A stretch of DNA of 10,793 bases from Phoronis pallida. Its lineage: Eukaryota > Phoronida > Phoronidae. Position numbers and translations under genes: made by a program. The stretch spans positions 1-10,793 of the forward strand of contig JAOXYC010226015.1 in NCBI GenBank assembly GCA_028565715.1. The letters are read 5' to 3'. The notes under the pieces were generated by a model. The model was not told the origin of the DNA. It saw only the letters and a list, made by a program, of their open reading frames with translations, and ran no database searches. Position 1 is the stretch's first letter, and each line of letters starts with the position of its first letter. Of the stretch, positions 7,892 to 10,793 are shown piece by piece.

Positions 7892-8652
7892 AGCTCTCCT
7901 CCTGTTAACACCGCCGAGAAACACAGGGCGTCAACAAGGCAGGCTCTTTAACACCATCATTAGGTGCACAAAGCGTCAAGAAGACAGTCTCTACCTACAA
8001 CACTATCGAGGTGCATATGGCGTAAACAAGACAGGCTCTCCCTTCAACACCATCGATGTTCACATGACGTCAACAAGGCAGGCTCTCCCTTTAACACCAT
8101 CGAGTTGCACATGGCGTCAACAAGACAGGCTCTCCCTTTAACACCATCGATGTGCACATGACGTCAACAAAACAGGCTCTCTCTTAAACACCATCGAGAT
8201 GCACATGACGTCAACAAAACAGGCTCTCCCTTTAACACCATAGAGGTGCATATGGCGTCAACAAGATAGGCTCTTCCTTTAACACCATCGAGGTGCACAT
8301 GGCGTCAACAAAACAGGCTCTCCCTTTAACACCATAGAGGTGCACATGGCGTCAACAAAACAGGCTCTCCCTTTAACACCATCGAGGTGTATATGGCGTC
8401 AACAAGACAGGCTCTTCCTTTAACACCATAGAGGTGCATATGGCGTCAACAAGACAGGCTCTTCCTTTAACACCATCGAGATGCACATGACGTCAACAAA
8501 ACAGGCTCTCCCTTTAACACCATAGAGGTGCACATGGCGTCAACAAAACAGGCTCTCCCTTTAACACCATCGAGGTGCATATGGCGTCAACAAGGCAGGC
8601 TCTCCCTTTAACATCATCGAGGTGCACATGGCGTCAACAAGGCAGGCTCTCC
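7892..8652. repeat. 47-bp minisatellite, about 16 units, in intron
   Basis: A tandem array with unit AGGCTCTCCCTTTAACACCA followed by TCGAGGTGCACATGGCGTCAACAAGAC. Sixteen full units start near 7892, 7941, 7986, 8033, 8080, 8127, 8174, 8221 and then every 47 bp to 8597, with a final partial unit from 8644. The first three are the most diverged. Units vary at fixed positions (TCGAG or TAGAG; CACATGG, CATATGG or CACATGACG). It fills about 70% of the intron 7849-8951. Since 47 is not a multiple of 3, any ORF through it shifts frame each unit. Confidence 0.95.
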
Positions 8653-8951
8653 ATTTTGCTATGTGGAGTATATAAATTATTTTAAAACTATCACAAGAAC
8701 ACATAATTTTATAACCAACGTTTTGAAAAAAAAATGAAATAAGGCTATATTCATTCGAAATAATTTTTCCGTAATGGAGCCATTTTTTTGCCAAAGTACA
8801 TGCTACACTTCGGCTTCGGTTTTGACTTGCGGCTTACGTTTGAATTGTTATGTTTAACTCGATCCGTTTTTTTCGTATTGTTCAGACAGGGCACTTTCTG
8901 GTGAAAACCTACATTGTAGGTTCTTCAAGTAAAACAAGTAAAAGATCATAC

Positions 8952-9047
8952 TTTCCAATAGGCGTTATACTTCAGCGTTTCATAGTTTAAACAGGCTTCT
9001 CTAACCATCTCTCCAGAGAGTATAAGCTTCTTTGCGATTCCAGGGAG
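8952..9047 (-). CDS. CACHD1-like exon: second Cache-like domain, middle
   Basis: This 96-bp exon (32 codons, phase 0 on both sides) has acceptor TTTGATAG and donor AAA|GTATGA. It begins LPGIAKKLILSGEMVREACL and continues NYETLKYNAYWK. Relatives have at this place a segment on lost or new ligands of the fold, with the pattern EPLVANDILN...KKNLC..., followed by aromatic residues; the conserved elements here are the VREACL cysteine region and the aromatic YNAYWK end. The upstream acceptor is preceded by a (GT)-rich pyrimidine/purine tract (complement of 9054-9064). Spacing from the previous exon is 417 bp. The frame agrees with both neighbours. Confidence 0.75.
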
Positions 9048-9464
9048 CTATCAAACACACACACAAATGAATAATTAGTTTTTGCTAATCACAATACAAC
9101 ACAAATATCAAATATAGTGCTTTGAGCATAAAACTTCTAGTTGTAATAAGGAAAGTTGGTCATAGTCATTCAGATAATATAACAACGAAAAAGGGTTATA
9201 ATTGAGAATAATGGACCGTAACGGCTGCAACAGTTCTACGAGCGCACCATACTCTTCTTCTGCGATATAGACATTAGTAATAGTATCACATCAAAGTTGT
9301 TGAACAAAGCATTTTGTCTAAGAGCGATGTGGTCGATGGATTTTGCTGAAACGAGAAATTCCGTGACACATGGTCATTGAAATAAAATCGGTCCATTGAC
9401 AGAATGACGTTATCATGACATGACAACAAAAATGTCAATATTTGAGAAATTTATCTAAACTCAC
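9048..9464 (-). other. Intron, 417 bp, nothing notable
   Basis: Bounded by GTGAGT and TTTGATAG, with a short AC dinucleotide run at about 9055-9064 next to the acceptor. No repeat family or exon recognised. Confidence 0.6.
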
Positions 9465-9597
9465 CTTGTCAATTATATGGATATTTTCAAGCTTAGTGGG
9501 CTCAGTTGTGTCTAGAAAGTCTGGGTGCATTACAATAAAACCACTGTCGTCTATTACAAAGCATATGTAAGTATAAGATCATCGTGTTGAAGTAATA
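9465..9597 (-). CDS. CACHD1-like exon: second Cache-like segment, 5' end disrupted by in-frame TGA
   Basis: The segment 9465-9563 is convincingly coding: CFVIDDSGFIVMHPDFLDTT and onward to HIIDK, ending at a strong donor (AAG|GTGAGT, phase 0). It matches the CFIMxDxGYLVAHPxxxD pattern of CACHD1, the start of the second Cache-like domain. The 5' end is a problem. The incoming exon leaves two bases (AT), and the only nearby AG acceptor in a compatible phase (TTTGTAG, exon start 9597) adds 34 bases that include a TGA stop in frame at 9579-9581. The AG at 9551-9552 would give the wrong frame and delete the conserved CFVI. The extra length (about 11 residues) fits the loop seen in relatives, so the acceptor is probably right and the TGA is a mutation, a sequencing error or a sign of unusual splicing. 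The stretch 9564-9597 is low confidence. Confidence 0.65.
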
Positions 9598-9880
9598 CTA
9601 CAAATGGTCTTCCCTCTTCACTATTCACGAGACTACTTAGCGACGTTGCCTACGCAGTAAAACGTTCAACGACTCTACGAGATCACCACTTCGTTGTGAA
9701 AACCAAGTCACCATTAAAACAAGGTGGTATTTTTTGACATGTTCAATAGGTTCACCAGTTGGAACAAAACTGTTAAAAATTGATATTTTCCGAATACCCA
9801 TATTTGAGGCATTCTAACTTATTTTAGCAACTGTCTGATTGACAGTCAAGCAAGAACAGTTTTTTTTTTGTAAAACTCAC
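9598..9880 (-). other. Intron, 283 bp
   Basis: Bounded by the GTGAGT donor at 9880 and the presumed AG at 9598-9599. A poly-T run at 9861-9869 (poly-A on the transcribed strand) follows the donor. I searched it for a small exon that could bypass the TGA problem of the next exon and saw none with good splice sites and similarity. Confidence 0.45.
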
Positions 9881-9991
9881 ATATTTTCGCGACAAACAGG
9901 ACTTGATTCAACCATTTTTGAATAAAAAGAACCCAATGTGAAATCAGTTCCTATCACTCCAGCTATAAGATCACCAGGTGTATGCACTGTC
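9881..9991 (-). CDS. CACHD1-like exon: Cache domain core (GTDFTL motif)
   Basis: This 111-bp exon has an acceptor TTACTTACAG and a strong donor (T|GTGAGT). It enters in phase 2 and leaves in phase 2. The translation contains HTPGDLIAGVIGTDFTLGSF followed by YSKMVESSPVCREN. The V(I/V/M)G(T/I)DFTL...FY...PVC pattern is the best family marker in the window: vertebrate CACHD1 has a closely similar stretch at the end of its first Cache domain. In Cache domains this region forms the last strands and the helix leading out of the ligand-pocket fold. The domain faces the extracellular side in this family. Splice sites, phase and similarity agree, so the exon call is firm. The exact orthology (CACHD1 versus another alpha2-delta-like paralogue) is inferred. 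Confidence 0.85.
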
Positions 9992-10449
9992 CTGTAAGTA
10001 AGTTAACAATATTATAAATTATTTTGTAAAATACAGAATTGGTTAAAACACGACAATTTTCTGCATTCGCAGTCTTTATTGTGTTTCTCTCATGTGACCG
10101 AATTAGAATATTGTCATTATCGATGCACTTTTAAAAAAGATCACCTATTGTCATCATAAAAGTAATATTCAAATATAAATAACTAATAAAAATCCAGCAA
10201 TATTTCGATTTTCTCGCAAATCATTCTCAAGTTGGTGTAAACATGAAGTAGAGTACATAACGCGGGATCGGTTCTTACAATGAATACTTACTACAGCTAT
10301 ACATGTAGTATATGCATTCAAGTTGGCGTTCCCGGGGTAACCGAAACTGAACGCCAACACGTGACATGCTGTTCATTCAGGCGTGTCTTTTTTTCAAAAC
10401 GAATCAACAAAGATTCCAAAATACACTAAAATGTCACTCTAATGCTCAC
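9992..10449 (-). other. Intron, 458 bp, with a small hairpin
   Basis: Bounded by GTGAGC and TTACTTACAG. It holds one hairpin, GTTGGCGTT (10322-10330) against AACGCCAAC (10350-10358), with a 19-base loop containing CCCGGGG. Otherwise AT-rich with nothing recognisable. Confidence 0.6.
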
Positions 10450-10793
10450 GTAATAAAACCTTCCAGAGCTTTCGAAGTATAGTCTGTGTCATTTGCGTAC
10501 AATTTAAAAGTACTGATTGAAATTTTCTTAAATAGAGCCGTTGTGCGAGTGGAACCATTGTGATTTGTGAATATGATAAATATAGGATAAAAACATTCGT
10601 TCAAAGAAAATTTAAAATCATAATCAACATTATATCGGGAAACTGGTCCACTCGTCGGGTCAGATTGTTTTTCATCACCAAATTTCAAGTTTTTACATAT
10701 TAATAAGGGTACACCCACCGGTTTAACCCACCAAAGTCTGGTCCGAAGTCCAGAGACCTCATCACAAAGACCTACTGCAGCTCCAAATACTGC
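10450..10793 (-). CDS. CACHD1-like exon, partial at window edge: Cache domain segment
   Basis: The minus strand is open from the window edge (first codon at 10793) for 114 codons plus two bases. It ends at a strong donor (C|GTGAGC, phase 2) that joins in frame to the next exon. Near its start it reads GLRTRLWWVKP, resembling the W(W/Y) segment of dCache domains of alpha2-delta/CACHD1 proteins. Its end, ALEGFIT, fits the strand G(F/Y)(I/V)VT before the conserved GDLIAGVIGTDF of the next exon. Two N-glycosylation sequons are visible (NGS, NDT). About 85-90 residues separate WW from GFIT, whereas I expect about 25-30, so this is either a lineage-specific insertion or includes a piece that is spliced out. 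An internal acceptor after TTTCAATCAG (exon starting at 10512) is possible, but the only phase-matching upstream donor would remove the WW motif. The 5' end of the exon is outside the window. Confidence 0.6.

Larger units (their letters stand above)
4485..10793 (-). other. CACHD1-like gene, 3' part (multi-exon, partial)
   Basis: Nine minus-strand exons join by phase into the C-terminal part of a CACHD1-like single-pass membrane protein. The coding lengths sum to 1275 nt (425 codons with stop) ending in the 5388-5652 exon, or 1431 nt (477 codons) if that exon is left at 5564 and joined to 4485-4816. Recognition rests on a Cache-type signature (GTDFTLGSFY, then PVC, CFVIDDSGFIVMHP), a CxC-rich stalk and a C-terminal transmembrane helix, in the order seen in vertebrate CACHD1. 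From family knowledge, CACHD1 is an alpha2-delta relative that modulates voltage-gated calcium channels and has been reported as a Frizzled/LRP6 partner in Wnt signalling. The VWA domain and signal peptide would lie beyond the right edge. Introns are 458, 283, 417, 1103, 446, 688 and 736 bp, plus 747 bp for the alternative last intron. Homology is from memory, not from a search. Confidence 0.8.

Noticed and set aside
7964-8161. 65-codon ORF in the minisatellite
   Set aside because: The 47-bp unit is not a multiple of three; an open frame there is a by-product of the repeat.
9579-9581. Selenocysteine recoding of the TGA
   Set aside because: The position is a variable loop with no conserved Cys in relatives, and I see no evidence for a SECIS element; the family is not known for selenoproteins.
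9560-9610. U12-type (AT-AC) intron explaining the missing AG acceptor
   Set aside because: The donor is a normal U2-type GTGAGT, without the RTATCCTT consensus, and no good TCCTTAAC branch site is present.
10717-10780. Alternative frame at the right edge reading SLDFGPDFGGLNRW
   Set aside because: It looks protein-like, but this frame is closed by stops on both sides within the window edge and does not join in phase to the next exon.

Overview
This is a stretch of animal (metazoan) nuclear DNA. It is AT-rich and made of short exons (71-344 bp) separated by GT-AG introns of about 0.3-1.1 kb, with many short inverted-repeat elements, a tRNA-derived SINE and an intronic minisatellite. There is no bacterial-style gene organisation. 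The compact introns and the SINE tail suggest a marine invertebrate, but I cannot name the clade from the sequence.

One gene is well supported. It lies entirely on the minus strand, runs from the right edge (10793) to about 4485, and extends upstream beyond the window. Joining exons by splice sites and phase gives the C-terminal part of a CACHD1-like protein (VWFA and Cache domain-containing protein, related to the alpha2-delta subunits of calcium channels). The exons encode, in order, the end of a Cache domain, a second Cache-like region, a cysteine-rich membrane-proximal stalk, a transmembrane helix and a cytoplasmic tail. The exons are at 10450-10793, 9881-9991, 9465-9597 (5' end problematic), 8952-9047, 7720-7848, 7203-7273, 6389-6514, 5388-5652 and 4485-4816.

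The most interesting point is at the 3' end. The exon at 5388-5652 encodes its own transmembrane helix, basic tail and stop codon. A second exon at 4485-4816 encodes a different transmembrane helix and a longer tail with a PPxY motif. Phase shows the second exon can only be joined in frame from inside the first, so the gene probably makes two membrane anchors with different tails. A second oddity is the exon near 9465-9597. The only AG acceptor in the right phase puts an in-frame TGA into the reading frame, so this copy may be broken, misassembled or unusually spliced.

The left part (1-3950) has no recognisable gene. It is filled with palindromic, MITE-like elements: a perfect spacer-less 58-bp palindrome (142-199), a TTAA-bounded inverted-repeat element (847-1171), a larger palindromic element (1882-2574) interrupted by a SINE with a 5-bp target duplication, and smaller hairpins. 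The introns carry further ones: 5192-5312, 5691-6241 and a Tc1/mariner-like element at 6922-7171. The intron at 7849-8951 is about 70% filled by a 47-bp minisatellite (7892-8652) with a 94/188-bp higher-order pattern.

No new biological system is evident. The alternative membrane anchors and the disrupted exon deserve the closest look.
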